Origin: Paucimonas lemoignei
GTDB taxonomy: Bacteria > Pseudomonadota > Gammaproteobacteria > Pseudomonadales > Pseudomonadaceae
NCBI GenBank assembly: GCA_900475325.1
Contig: LS483371.1
Location: 4,836,001 to 4,900,000 of the forward strand
Direction: 5' to 3'
DNA: 64,000 bases
Shown: in pieces, positions 8,605-17,336 of the stretch
Layout: the number at the start of each line of letters is the position of its first letter
Numbering within the stretch: the first letter of the stretch is position 1
Notes under the pieces: generated by a model
Databases searched by the model: none
Seen by the model: the letters and a program-made list of their open reading frames with translations, nothing else
What the model was told of the DNA's origin: nothing
Position numbers and translations under genes: made by a program

Positions 8605-9708
8605 TCAGATCAAGGTCGTGAGGGCATCGCGGCTAAACGGCAGGATGTCCTGCTCGCGGCCTTCGCGGACTTTCACGGCCCAGTCCGGGTCAACCAGCAG
8701 CGCGCGCCCCACGGCCACCAGGTCGAACTCCTCGTTGCCCAGACGCTGCAGCAGATTCTCCAGGCTGGCCGGTTGCGCCACCTTGTCGGTGTTGACCATG
8801 AACTGCAGAAACTCGCCGTCCAGCCCGACACTGCCCACGGTGATAGTGGGTTTGCCGGTCAGTTTGCGGGTCCAGCCTGCCAGGTTCAGATCGGAGCCTT
8901 CGAACTCCGGCTCCCAGAACCGGCGTGTCGAGCAATGGAAAATATCCACGCCCGCGTCGGAGAGGGGCTTGAGAAAGGCCTCCAACGCCTCAGGGGTATC
9001 AACCAGGCGTGCGCTGTAATCCTGTTGTTTCCATTGGGAGAAACGAAAGATGATCGGGTAGTCCGGGCCAACCGCCGCACGCACCGCCTGGATCAGCTCG
9101 ATAGCGAAACGAGACCGGCCGGCCAGATCGCCGCCGTATTCATCGGTACGTTGATTGCTGCCCTCCCAGAAGAACTGATCCACAAGATAGCCATGGGCAC
9201 CATGGATCTCCACGCCATCCATACCGATAGCCTGCGCATCTTTGGCGGCCTGGGCGAAGGCTGCGATGACTTCGGCAATATCCTCGACGCTCATGCCGTG
9301 CACAACGACCTGGCCGTCCTTGAGTTTTTCAGTGGGGCCATAGGCCGGAACGCTGCCATCAGGCTCGGTGCCCAGGCGACGCACTGCCCCCACATGCCAG
9401 AGCTGCGGGACGATCTTGCCGCCTTCGGCATGCACGGCGTCCACGACCTTTTTCCAGCCCGCCAAAGGCGCGTCACCAAAGAACTGCGGCACATTGGGGT
9501 AACCGTTGGAAGCCTTGTGGTTGACCGTCGTGCCTTCGGTGATGATCAACCCCACGCCCGCAGCAGCGCGGCGACGGTAGTATTCGATCACTTTGGAGTT
9601 AGGGACATGACCGGGCGAGAAAGACCGGGTCATGGGCGCCATCACGACCCGAGTGGCTAACTCGAGGTTGCCAAGACGAAAAGGTTTGAACAGGGCTTTG
9701 ACCGGCAT
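8605..9708 (-). CDS. NADH:flavin oxidoreductase, old yellow enzyme family
   Basis: 367 aa from the ATG at 9708, which follows AGGAC at seven bases; an upstream in-frame ATG at 9741 lacks a ribosome site. FMN-dependent TIM barrel: MAPMTRS at the start, QLWHVGAV, the substrate-binding HGAHGYLVDQF, RSRFAIELI and the phosphate-binding VAVGRALLVDPDWAVKV near the end. These enzymes reduce activated C=C bonds of enals, enones, nitro compounds or maleimides. The natural substrate is unknown. Monocistronic, convergent with the glycosyltransferase. Confidence 0.92.
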   Translation of the reverse strand: MPVKALFKPFRLGNLELATRVVMAPMTRSFSPGHVPNSKVIEYYRRRAAAGVGLIITEGTTVNHKASNGYPNVPQFFGDAPLAGWKKVVDAVHAEGGKIVPQLWHVGAVRRLGTEPDGSVPAYGPTEKLKDGQVVVHGMSVEDIAEVIAAFAQAAKDAQAIGMDGVEIHGAHGYLVDQFFWEGSNQRTDEYGGDLAGRSRFAIELIQAVRAAVGPDYPIIFRFSQWKQQDYSARLVDTPEALEAFLKPLSDAGVDIFHCSTRRFWEPEFEGSDLNLAGWTRKLTGKPTITVGSVGLDGEFLQFMVNTDKVAQPASLENLLQRLGNEEFDLVAVGRALLVDPDWAVKVREGREQDILPFSRDALTTLI

Positions 9709-9832
9709 GTAGGCGTCCTGGGTGATTTTCGGGATCGCCAAGGATAGAGCGGGCCATCAGTGGGATGACAGCACTATTGATTTGAGTGATTGGGGTTTAG
9801 AAGTGAACATTGAAAGAAATGTGGCAATGACC

Positions 9833-9924
9833 TGTGGGAGCGAATTCATTCGCGAATGCGGTAATGCAGGCGATAAATCTCTATCCGATGTACCGGCCCT
9901 TTCGCGAATGAATTCGCTCCCACA
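9833..9924. repeat. Inverted REP pair, GTGGGAGCGAATTC family
   Basis: Both 23-base arms intact, with a spacer of about 45 bases; between the glutathione peroxidase stop and the old yellow enzyme start. Confidence 0.9.
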
Positions 9925-9951
9925 GAACCGCGACCTGCGGCGACCTAAAAT

Positions 9952-10434
9952 TCAAGCCAACGCTTTCTCGATCGCCTGGATCACCGCCGGATCATCCGGC
10001 GCGGTGCGAGGTGAAAAGCGGGCCAGGACACGGCCGTCTTTACCAACCAGAAACTTTTCGAAGTTCCAGGTGATATCGCCTGGGTACTCTGCGCCCTCAC
10101 CCGCCAACAGCCGATACAGCGAGTGACGCTGCGGGCCGTTCACGTCGAGCTTGTCGCCTAGTGTGAAGGTCACGCCATAGTTGAGGCTGCAGAACTCCCG
10201 GATCTCTTCCTGCGTCCCCGGTTCCTGCCCGGCAAACTGATTACACGGCAGACCCAGAACATTGAAGCCCTGGCTTTTATAGGTCTGGTAGAGGTTTTCG
10301 AGCGCGGCGTATTGCGGCGTAAGCCCGCATTTTGAAGCGACGTTAACGACTAGAACCAATTGCCCCTTGAACGGCGCCAGCGGCAGCTCCTGTCCATCCA
10401 GAGTTTTGAGTTTCATGTCGTGAAAAGCACTCAT
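9952..10434 (-). CDS. Glutathione peroxidase (Cys-type, BtuE-like)
   Basis: 160 aa from the ATG at 10434, preceded by AGGGGGAA; the 11-residue upstream extension is not family-like. The peroxidatic residue is Cys36 in NVASKCGLTPQY, with the partner Gln in NQFAGQEPG and Trp in DITWNFEKF. It is therefore a cysteine, not selenocysteine, enzyme that reduces hydroperoxides, in bacteria generally with thioredoxin or glutathione as donor. No signal peptide. It lies downstream of slyD in the same direction but is separated by a terminator-like hairpin. Confidence 0.93.
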   Translation of the reverse strand: MSAFHDMKLKTLDGQELPLAPFKGQLVLVVNVASKCGLTPQYAALENLYQTYKSQGFNVLGLPCNQFAGQEPGTQEEIREFCSLNYGVTFTLGDKLDVNGPQRHSLYRLLAGEGAEYPGDITWNFEKFLVGKDGRVLARFSPRTAPDDPAVIQAIEKALA

Positions 10435-10476
10435 GACCGTTTCCCCCTTGACTGCATTACGTACCATCAGCGGACC

Positions 10477-10541
10477 AAAAAAGGCGCCTTGCCAGACTGC
10501 GCGAACGTGTCGTCTACGCAGAACCGGCTTGGGCGCCTTGG
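10477..10541 (-). terminator. Probable terminator after slyD
   Basis: On the minus strand AAGGCGCC pairs with GGCGCCTT about 45 bases later, followed by a T6 run at 10477-10482. The long loop makes it less typical, but position directly after slyD fits. Confidence 0.55.
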
Positions 10542-10568
10542 CAGCAAACCTGAGCTTAGCAGCTCAGA

Positions 10569-11054
10569 TCAATGGTGGTGACCACCTTCGCCATGGACGT
10601 GACCATGGGCGATCTCTTCCTGACTTGCGTCACGGATATCAACGATTTTGACTTCGAAGTTCAGGCGTTGACCGGCCAGCGGGTGGTTACCGTCAACCGT
10701 CACGTCGTCGCCGTCCAGGTCGCGGATGGTGACGATCTGCATGCTGCCGTCAGGACCGGAAGCGTGGAACTGCATGCCGACTTCTAGCTCGTCGACGCCT
10801 TCGAACATGCTGCGGCTCAGGGTGCTGACCAGCTCGGCGGAGTATTCGCCGTAAGCATCTTCAGGCTCGATGGCAACCTTGAGTTCATCACCGACGTTCT
10901 TGCCGTCCAGTGCTTTTTCCAGGCCAGGGATGATGTTACCTGCGCCTTGCAGGTAGACCAGCGGCGCGCCGCCGGCGGAGCTGTCGATGACCTCACCGGC
11001 GTCGTTGGTAAGGGTATAGTCGATGGAGACAGCCTTGTTGGCGGCGATCGGCAT
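10569..11054 (-). CDS. slyD: FKBP-type peptidyl-prolyl isomerase SlyD
   Basis: 161 aa from the ATG at 11054; the frame continues upstream but the family begins MPIAANKAVSIDYTL. An FKBP domain (residues 1-70 and 120-145) carries an inserted IF chaperone domain, followed by a short histidine-rich tail (HGHVHGEGGHHH). SlyD isomerises proline bonds, chaperones Tat substrates and, via its tail, delivers nickel to hydrogenase or urease maturation in other bacteria. The tail here is shorter than in E. coli and has no cysteines, so metal capacity should be lower. Divergent from the DUF3565 gene. Confidence 0.94.
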   Translation of the reverse strand: MPIAANKAVSIDYTLTNDAGEVIDSSAGGAPLVYLQGAGNIIPGLEKALDGKNVGDELKVAIEPEDAYGEYSAELVSTLSRSMFEGVDELEVGMQFHASGPDGSMQIVTIRDLDGDDVTVDGNHPLAGQRLNFEVKIVDIRDASQEEIAHGHVHGEGGHHH

Positions 11055-11163
11055 GAGGGCAAGACCTTTGCTTAAGATTGAAGAACGAGCAAGTTTAACC
11101 AAGCAATCGCCCGAAAGCGAACGCAACTCTGACAGACGGCCCAAATTGCAAAACCCGACAGTG

Positions 11164-11364
11164 ATGGATTGGAAGCAGGACGAGGACGGCCATTGGGTCG
11201 TCGTGTTGTCGTGCGGGCACACTCAGCACCTGCGTCATCAACCGCCTTGGCAATCGCGCAGCTGGGTACTCGATCCAGCGCAGCGACAACAGAAAATAGG
11301 TGAAAGCTTTCACTGTGGCTGGTGTGCGCAGGCCTCGGATAGCGATAACCTTAGCCCCCGTTGA
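11164..11364 (+). CDS. DUF3565 family small protein
   Basis: 66 aa from ATG 11164 (an overlapping GTG at 11161 is also possible). The family pattern is clear: DEDGHWVVVLSCGHTQHLRH, PPWQSRSWV, and a terminal CGWC. The C-G-H and C-x2-C residues look like a small metal-binding site, which is an inference. Function is not known. It lies between divergent slyD and pta. Confidence 0.85.
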   Translation: MDWKQDEDGHWVVVLSCGHTQHLRHQPPWQSRSWVLDPAQRQQKIGESFHCGWCAQASDSDNLSPR

Positions 11365-11458
11365 GACGCTGCGATTCGACAGCGCCCCTGCTTCTTCGGT
11401 CGAGGCTGTTCATGTGCGCCACGACCCTTGTACTGCTCATGTCATGCGAGAACCCTGA

Positions 11459-13549
11459 ATGCAGACTTTCTTTATTGCGCCCACCGATTTTGGGGTGGGT
11501 CTGACGTCCATAAGCCTGGGGCTGGTGCGGACCCTGGAGCGGGCCGGGCTGAAAGTCGGTTTCTTCAAGCCCATTGCCCAGCCGCATCCGGGCGACTTGG
11601 GGCCGGAGCGATCCACCGAACTGATGGCCCGCACTCATGGCCTGAACCCGCCCCGGCCGCTGGCGTTGTCCCATGTGGAACGCATGCTCGGCGACGGACA
11701 GCTGGATGAGCTGCTCGAAGAAATCATCAGCCTCTATCAACAGGCGGCCATCGGCAAAGATGTGTTGGTGGTCGAGGGCATGGTGCCGACCCGCAATGCC
11801 AGCTATGCGGCGCGTGTGAACCTGCATCTGGCGAAAAGCCTGGATGCCGACGTGATTCTGGTGTCCGCACCTGAAAACGAAGCGCTGACCGAATTGTCCG
11901 GCCGCGTCGAATTGCAGGCCCAGCTGTTTGGCGGTCCCAAGGACCCCAAAGTGCTGGGCGTGATCCTCAACAAAGTGCGCACCGACGAGAGCATGGAAGC
12001 CTTCGCTGCACGCCTTAAAGAGCATTCTCCCTTGCTGCGCAGTGGCGACTTCCGTCTGCTGGGTTGCATCCCCTATCAGGCCGAACTCAACGCCCCGCGC
12101 ACCCGGGATGTGGCCGAGTTGCTGGGCGCTCATGTCATCAATGCCGGTGACTATGAACAACGCCGCATGTCGAAGATCATCATTTGCGCACGCACCGTGC
12201 TCAACACCGTACAGCTGCTCAAACCCGGCGTATTGGTGGTCACGCCAGGCGATCGCGACGACATCATCCTCGCCGTCAGCCTGGCCGCCATGAATGGTGT
12301 GCCACTGGCCGGCCTGCTGCTGACCAGCGACACCGTCCCCGACCCACGGATTCTGGAGCTGTGTCGCGGCGCGTTGCAGGCCGGTTTGCCTGTGCTGTCG
12401 GTGAGCACCGGCTCCTACGACACCGCCACCCAGCTCAACCAGTTGAACAAGGAAATCCCCATCGATGACCGTGAGCGGGCCGAGATCATTACCGATTTCG
12501 TCGCCAGCCACCTGGACGCCGCCTGGCTGCACCAGCGTTGTGGCACCCCACGCGAGTTGCGCCTGTCGCCAGCGGTGTTCCGCTATCAGTTGATCCAGCG
12601 CGCGCAGTCGGCCAACAAGCGCATTGTGCTGCCCGAAGGCAGCGAGCCGCTGACCATTCAAGCCGCTGCGATCTGCCAGGCACGCGGCATCGCCCGCTGT
12701 GTGCTGCTGGCCAAACCCGAAGAAGTCCACGCGGTGGCCAAGGCTCAAGGCATCGAGCTGCCACCAGGTTTAGAGATTCTCGACCCGGACGTGATTCGCG
12801 AGCGCTACATCGCGCCCATGGTCGAACTGCGCAAAAGCAAAAGCCTCAATGCGCCGATGGCCGAGCAGCAACTTGAAGACACCGTGGTCATCGGCACCAT
12901 GATGCTGGCGCTGGATGAAGTCGACGGGCTGGTCTCGGGGGTCATTCACTCCACCGCCAATACCATTCGACCTGCCCTGCAACTGATCAAGACTGCGCCG
13001 GGCTGCACGCTGGTGTCGTCGGTGTTCTTCATGCTGTTCCCGGAGCAGGTGCTGGTCTACGGCGACTGCATCATGAACCCGCACCCAAGCGCGAGCGAAC
13101 TGGCGGAAATCGCCCTGCAAAGTGCCGACTCGGCGGTGGCCTTCGGCATTGCGCCGCGCGTGGCGATGATCAGCTATTCCAGCGGCAACTCGGCCAGCGG
13201 TGAGGAAGTGGAGAAAGTCCGCGAAGCCACTCAACTGGCACAAGAGGCCAAGCGCGATCTGCTGATTGACGGGCCGCTGCAGTACGACGCCGCTGCCAAC
13301 GAGAACGTGGCCCGGCAACTGGCCCCTGACAGCTCGGTGGCCGGACGCGCCAACGTGTTTGTGTTTCCGGACCTGAATACCGGCAATACCACGTACAAGG
13401 CCGTACAGCGCAGCGCTGATTGCGTCAGCCTCGGGCCGATGCTGCAAGGCCTGCGCAAGCCGGTGAATGATTTGCCGCGCGGCGCTCAGGTCGATGACAT
13501 CGTCTACACCATCGCGCTCACGGCGATCCAGGCCGACACCCTTCCCTGA
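11459..13549 (+). CDS. pta: Phosphate acetyltransferase
   Basis: 696 aa, the long form. Residues 1-215 are a BioD-like P-loop-type domain (FFIAPTDFGVGLTSISLGL), residues about 215-335 a DRTGG domain, and residues 365-690 the catalytic PTA domain (RIVLPEGSEPLTIQAA, and YSSGNSASGEEVEKV). It interconverts acetyl-CoA and acetyl phosphate in overflow metabolism and acetate assimilation. An ackA partner is not adjacent here. The ribosome site is poor. A plus-strand acyltransferase follows after 76 bp. Confidence 0.96.
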   Translation: MQTFFIAPTDFGVGLTSISLGLVRTLERAGLKVGFFKPIAQPHPGDLGPERSTELMARTHGLNPPRPLALSHVERMLGDGQLDELLEEIISLYQQAAIGKDVLVVEGMVPTRNASYAARVNLHLAKSLDADVILVSAPENEALTELSGRVELQAQLFGGPKDPKVLGVILNKVRTDESMEAFAARLKEHSPLLRSGDFRLLGCIPYQAELNAPRTRDVAELLGAHVINAGDYEQRRMSKIIICARTVLNTVQLLKPGVLVVTPGDRDDIILAVSLAAMNGVPLAGLLLTSDTVPDPRILELCRGALQAGLPVLSVSTGSYDTATQLNQLNKEIPIDDRERAEIITDFVASHLDAAWLHQRCGTPRELRLSPAVFRYQLIQRAQSANKRIVLPEGSEPLTIQAAAICQARGIARCVLLAKPEEVHAVAKAQGIELPPGLEILDPDVIRERYIAPMVELRKSKSLNAPMAEQQLEDTVVIGTMMLALDEVDGLVSGVIHSTANTIRPALQLIKTAPGCTLVSSVFFMLFPEQVLVYGDCIMNPHPSASELAEIALQSADSAVAFGIAPRVAMISYSSGNSASGEEVEKVREATQLAQEAKRDLLIDGPLQYDAAANENVARQLAPDSSVAGRANVFVFPDLNTGNTTYKAVQRSADCVSLGPMLQGLRKPVNDLPRGAQVDDIVYTIALTAIQADTLP

Positions 13550-13625
13550 CACACAACCTGATTACCCTTGGCCGCTATCGCCACCTGGCGACAGCGGCCG
13601 AACATTTTCCGGAGCCTGATCCATC

Positions 13626-14534
13626 ATGGATTTTTTGCCTGCCCCCTTGCGCGGCGTCATTGCCTCGCTGCTATTGGCGCTCAATACGATCGTTTGTTGT
13701 ACGCCGCTGTTCATCGTCGCGATCTTCAAGCTATGCCTGCCCTTCCCTGCCGCGCAGCGCCTGACCGACTGGCTGATGAGCCACATCCACGAGGCGTGGA
13801 TTGCCAATAACAGTCGCTGGATGAACCTGATCGGCCATACACGCTGGCACCTGAGCGGGTTGGAGGGCCTGGACTATGAACACTCCTATCTGGTGACCAG
13901 CAATCACCAGAGCTGGGTCGACATCATGGTTTTGCAGTACGTGCTGAACCGACGGATTCGCCCGCTCAAGTTCTTTCTCAAGCAGGAGTTGATCTGGGTG
14001 CCGGTGATTGGTTTGGCCTGGTGGGCGCTGGGCTTTCCGTTCATGAAGCGTTATTCCAAGGCGTACCTGGCCAAGCATCCGGAAAAGAAAGGCAAAGACC
14101 TGGAAACCACCCGCCGCACTTGCGCGAAGTTTCGTCATAACCCGGTGGGGATTTTCAACTTCGCCGAGGGCACACGCTTTACCCAGGGCAAGCATGCACA
14201 GCAAAATTCACCGTTTCGGCATTTGCTCAAGCCCAAGGCCGGCGGTATTGCGTTTGTGCTGGATGCGATGGGTGAGCAGCTGGAGTCGATCATCAACGTG
14301 ACGATCCATTACCCGAACGGGCGTCCGGGTTATTGGGATCTGCTGTGCGGGAACGTCAGCGAAGTGGTCGCGCATTTTGAAGAGATCAAAATGCCCGCGC
14401 ACTTTGTCGGCAAAAACTACGACCAGGATGGCGAGTACCGGCTGGAGTTTCAGCATTGGATCAACAAGCTGTGGGAAGAGAAGGATCTGTTGCTGGATAG
14501 GTTGCATGCCGAGTATCCCGGCAAAACACATTAA
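13626..14534 (+). CDS. PlsC-type acyltransferase (YihG-like)
   Basis: 302 aa. One N-terminal hydrophobic segment (ASLLLALNTIVCCTPLFIVA), then the acyltransferase boxes NHQSWVD (H-x4-D catalytic pair), FPFMKRY and FAEGTRFT. The family transfers acyl groups to lysophosphatidic acid or related lysophospholipids at the inner membrane. Resemblance is closer to E. coli YihG, which biases cis-vaccenate use, than to PlsC itself. GGAG lies about twelve bases before the start. It is probably co-transcribed with pta. Confidence 0.85.
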   Translation: MDFLPAPLRGVIASLLLALNTIVCCTPLFIVAIFKLCLPFPAAQRLTDWLMSHIHEAWIANNSRWMNLIGHTRWHLSGLEGLDYEHSYLVTSNHQSWVDIMVLQYVLNRRIRPLKFFLKQELIWVPVIGLAWWALGFPFMKRYSKAYLAKHPEKKGKDLETTRRTCAKFRHNPVGIFNFAEGTRFTQGKHAQQNSPFRHLLKPKAGGIAFVLDAMGEQLESIINVTIHYPNGRPGYWDLLCGNVSEVVAHFEEIKMPAHFVGKNYDQDGEYRLEFQHWINKLWEEKDLLLDRLHAEYPGKTH

Positions 14535-14537
14535 TCC

Positions 14538-14611
14538 TGTAGGAGCTGCCGCAGGCTGCGAACGGCGGTGTGTCAGATACATTGCCTTCGCAGCCTGCGG
14601 CAGCTCCTACA
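14538..14611. repeat. Inverted REP pair, GTAGGAGCTGCCGCAGGCTGCG family, copy 1
   Basis: TGTAGGAGCTGCCGCAGGCT with a near-perfect reverse complement after about 28 bases. First of two tandem copies after the acyltransferase. Confidence 0.9.
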
Positions 14612-14652
14612 AAGAAAATCTGTGTTGCCGAAAGCTCGACACGCGCAGTAAT

Positions 14653-14724
14653 TGTAGGAGCTGATGCAGGCTGAACGGCGGCGTTTCAGATGCATTGCCT
14701 TCGCAGCCTGCGGCAGCTCCTACA
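14653..14724. repeat. Inverted REP pair, GTAGGAGCTG family, copy 2
   Basis: Tandem neighbour of the unit at 14538. The spacer is nearly the same as in copy 1 (GGCG-TTCAGATGCATTGCC), so the two arose by local duplication. The left arm has lost bases (GCTGATGCAGGCTGAA). Confidence 0.9.
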
Positions 14725-14731
14725 AGAACGG

Positions 14732-15436
14732 TTACTGCTGATACTGCTCGTATTGCTGGCCCGGAATCGGCTTGAGGTTGACCTCTACCCGACGGTTCTG
14801 GGCACGGCCGTTGGCGTCGGCGTTGCTGGCGATCGGCTGATCAGGGCCGGCACCGCGCACTGACAAGTGTGAAGAGTCCACGCCCTGAGAAGTCAGGTAA
14901 GTGCTGACACTCTGCGCACGCTGCAAGGACAGGTCCATGTTGTGCTGACGCGAACCCGTGCTGTCGGTATAGCCGATGATTTCAATATTGTTCTGGTTGA
15001 ACTGCTTCAGCGAACCGGCCAGGTTGTTGAGCGGCGAATAGAAGCTGCTGGCGATGGCCGATGAGTCGGTGGCGAAGGTGATGTTGCCCGGCATGATCAA
15101 CTTGATCTGATCGCCCTGACGCTGAACTTCAACCCCGGTATTGGCCATGCTGGCGCGCAACGCGGCTTCCTGCTTGTCGGCGTAGTAGCCATAGCCGGCG
15201 GATGCCGCGCCCACTACCGCAGCACCGATCAAGGCACCTTTGCCACGGTTGTTATGGTCGATGGCGGCACCGGCCAAGGCACCCGCCAATGCACCCAGGC
15301 CGCCATATTTGGCGGTTTTGCTGACACCGCCAGCGTTTTGCGCCTGGCCCTGGTTGTCATACGGATTCTGTGACGCACACCCGGAGAGCAGGGCCAGCGC
15401 TGTTGCGGCAATGATCAAACGACGCGAGGTAAACAT
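14732..15436 (-). CDS. OmpA-family outer-membrane lipoprotein (YiaD-like)
   Basis: 234 aa. A lipoprotein signal ending LALLSGC (Cys20) is followed by a glycine-zipper region (GGLGALAGALAGAAIDHNN, then GALIGAAVVGAASAG) that can insert in a membrane. Residues about 115-225 are an OmpA-like peptidoglycan-binding domain (IIGYTDSTGS, LSLQRAQSVSTYL, and NRRVEVNL). It should tether the envelope to peptidoglycan at low copy. It is monocistronic, facing the REP cluster after the acyltransferase. Confidence 0.93.
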   Translation of the reverse strand: MFTSRRLIIAATALALLSGCASQNPYDNQGQAQNAGGVSKTAKYGGLGALAGALAGAAIDHNNRGKGALIGAAVVGAASAGYGYYADKQEAALRASMANTGVEVQRQGDQIKLIMPGNITFATDSSAIASSFYSPLNNLAGSLKQFNQNNIEIIGYTDSTGSRQHNMDLSLQRAQSVSTYLTSQGVDSSHLSVRGAGPDQPIASNADANGRAQNRRVEVNLKPIPGQQYEQYQQ

Positions 15437-15930
15437 GGAGATGCTCCTGATTCTATGGCCATCAAGCCCGGCAGCTGAATGAAACGGGACTTGTGCGCAA
15501 ATTAGAGCATGCCCCCTGTCAAAAATTCCTTAACCCGCCCTGAACGGTTCTGAACGCCTCAGTGGCAGGTTCGGAAATGCCGGATATGCTGATGAGCAAC
15601 GGCTGTTTGAACGGAGAACAGGAACAATACTTACGTAAGAATCCATGCGGATTTTTGTTTTTGACGTCAACAAATAAAACTTTTAAGCCATTGATTAATA
15701 TCAATAAATGATGAGTATCGGTTATCTACAAATTTACTGACCCGTCCTGCTTTTTCATAGCTACCTGACTATAATGGCATAACGCAATCAGACAGCTTTC
15801 AGGCTGCCTCAAACATGCACTCATGATGATCGGCAGGACTCTCCCCGAGCCTCATGAACGGTGACTTCCTCCCTCCAGACCCGATGGCGTGCACAGCAGC
15901 TGCGCATCAAGGTCGAACAGGACTCAGGCG
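15437..15930. other. Long intergenic region between divergent OmpA-lipoprotein and HD-GYP genes
   Basis: About 490 bases with no gene. The middle part (15600-15760) is AT-rich. A TATAAT at 15770-15775 lies about 155 bases before the HD-GYP start; its -35 is poor. TTATCTACA at 15722 resembles a DnaA box by chance. No REP or terminator is present. Confidence 0.5.
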
Positions 15931-17130
15931 ATGCTGAAACGTATCCCCGTCAGCCAATTGATACTGGGCATGCACATTCATGAGTTTTGTCGAAGCTCAT
16001 CGTGTGAGCCGTCATGGGCCAGCCAAGTGGACGTGCAACTTGATGACCTCGCCCTGCTCAAGCACATTCAGCAATCGGCCATTAAAGAGGTCTGGATCGA
16101 TACCCGCCTGGGCTTGAAACCTGACGGAACATGCTCATCCCTGCCTGATGATGCAGAGGCCGCAGGCACGGCACCGGCGACCATGGCAGAAGAAATCTCA
16201 CGCGCCAAACTGATCTGCGGCCGCGCCAAGAACGCCGTGATGGCCATGTTCACCGAAGCCAAGATGGGCCGCGCCATGGACGTGACCAACGTTGAACTGC
16301 TGGTCGAGGAAATCTCCCGTTCAATCGTGCGCCACCCCCATGCATTAATCAGCCTGTCGCGCCTGAAAACCTCGGATGAATACACCTACATGCACTCTGT
16401 CTCGGTCTGCGCGTTGATGGTCGCGCTGGCACGTCGTATGGCCATGAGTGAGCAAGAGGTCCGTGAAGCGGGGGCTGCCGGATTGATGCATGACGTGGGC
16501 AAAATGATGATTGCGCCCGAGATCCTCAACAAACCCGGTCGGCTGACGGACGAAGAGTTTACGGCCATCAAACACCACCCCGAAGCAGGCCTGAAAATCC
16601 TTCAGAACAGCGAGGCAACCAATGCCGCCGTACTGGATGTCTGCCTGCATCACCACGAGAAGGTGGACGGCTCAGGCTACCCGCATCGCCTGACGGGCGA
16701 GCAGATCAGCCGGTTTGCCAAAATGGGCGCGATCTGTGATGTGTATGACGCCGTGACGTCTGATCGGCCTTACAAGAAAGGCTGGGGGGCGGCCCACTCG
16801 CTGCGGGAGATGGCCAGCTGGAAAGGCCATTTCGACGAAAAGATTTTTCAGGCATTCGTCAAAACCCTGGGCATTTACCCGGTGGGCACGTTGGTCAGGC
16901 TCGAAAGCGGTCGCCTTGGAGTGGTCATCGATCAGAACGAGCAGTCGCTGCTGCTGCCTAGCGTCAAAGTTTTCATGTCGGCCCGTACCCGCAAACCCAT
17001 TGAGCCCAAAGTCATCAACCTGGCGAGCCAGCGGGAATATGACGCCATCCTCAAGGTGGAGTCAGCCGAGGATTGGCCGCTGACTGATATCGAGGAACTG
17101 TGGTCGGGGTTCAAGTCGCACGCCAAGTAG
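15931..17130 (+). CDS. HD-GYP cyclic-di-GMP phosphodiesterase with DUF3391 N-terminal domain
   Basis: 399 aa from ATG 15931, which has AGGA at eight bases; the frame opens earlier at 15889. Residues 1-100 are the DUF3391 domain (LKRIPVSQLILGMHIHEF). Residues about 140-330 are an HD-GYP domain with intact metal ligands HDVGKM, HH and HHHEKVDGSGYP. It should hydrolyse c-di-GMP to GMP in the cytoplasm, lowering biofilm and raising motility signalling. No sensory or receiver domain is present. Monocistronic. Confidence 0.93.
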   Translation: MLKRIPVSQLILGMHIHEFCRSSSCEPSWASQVDVQLDDLALLKHIQQSAIKEVWIDTRLGLKPDGTCSSLPDDAEAAGTAPATMAEEISRAKLICGRAKNAVMAMFTEAKMGRAMDVTNVELLVEEISRSIVRHPHALISLSRLKTSDEYTYMHSVSVCALMVALARRMAMSEQEVREAGAAGLMHDVGKMMIAPEILNKPGRLTDEEFTAIKHHPEAGLKILQNSEATNAAVLDVCLHHHEKVDGSGYPHRLTGEQISRFAKMGAICDVYDAVTSDRPYKKGWGAAHSLREMASWKGHFDEKIFQAFVKTLGIYPVGTLVRLESGRLGVVIDQNEQSLLLPSVKVFMSARTRKPIEPKVINLASQREYDAILKVESAEDWPLTDIEELWSGFKSHAK

Positions 17131-17210
17131 CTCCAGTGGGCCAATGGCTACCACTGTGGGAGCCCGCGCCTATCAAACAACACTTCACTATCTGAATTTA
17201 AGCAGATCCT

Positions 17211-17301
17211 GTGGGACCGGATTTATCCGGGAAGAGGTCAGTACAGCCGCCACATCATCGTCGCCTGGAATGCCGCCTTCCCGGATAAATCCGGTCCCAC
17301 A
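17211..17301. repeat. Inverted REP pair, GTGGGACCGGATTTATCCGG family
   Basis: GTGGGACCGGATTTATCCGG with its reverse complement at the right. Same family as the pair at 5761 but with GATTTATC in place of GCTTTAGC, a compensated change in both arms. Lies between convergent HD-GYP and LuxR genes. Confidence 0.88.
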
Positions 17302-17336
17302 AATCCTGTCTTTGGCGCGAGACAGCGCTGTGCCAT

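Noticed and set aside
8287..9660. Plus-strand 457-aa frame opposite the old yellow enzyme
   Set aside because: It lies antisense to a gene with complete motifs and shows no family features.
11351..12748. Minus-strand 465-aa frame opposite pta
   Set aside because: Antisense shadow of high-GC codon bias; no domain and overlaps a fully supported gene.
15722..15730. DnaA-box-like TTATCTACA
   Set aside because: A single one-mismatch copy with no dnaA/dnaN context or cluster of boxes.
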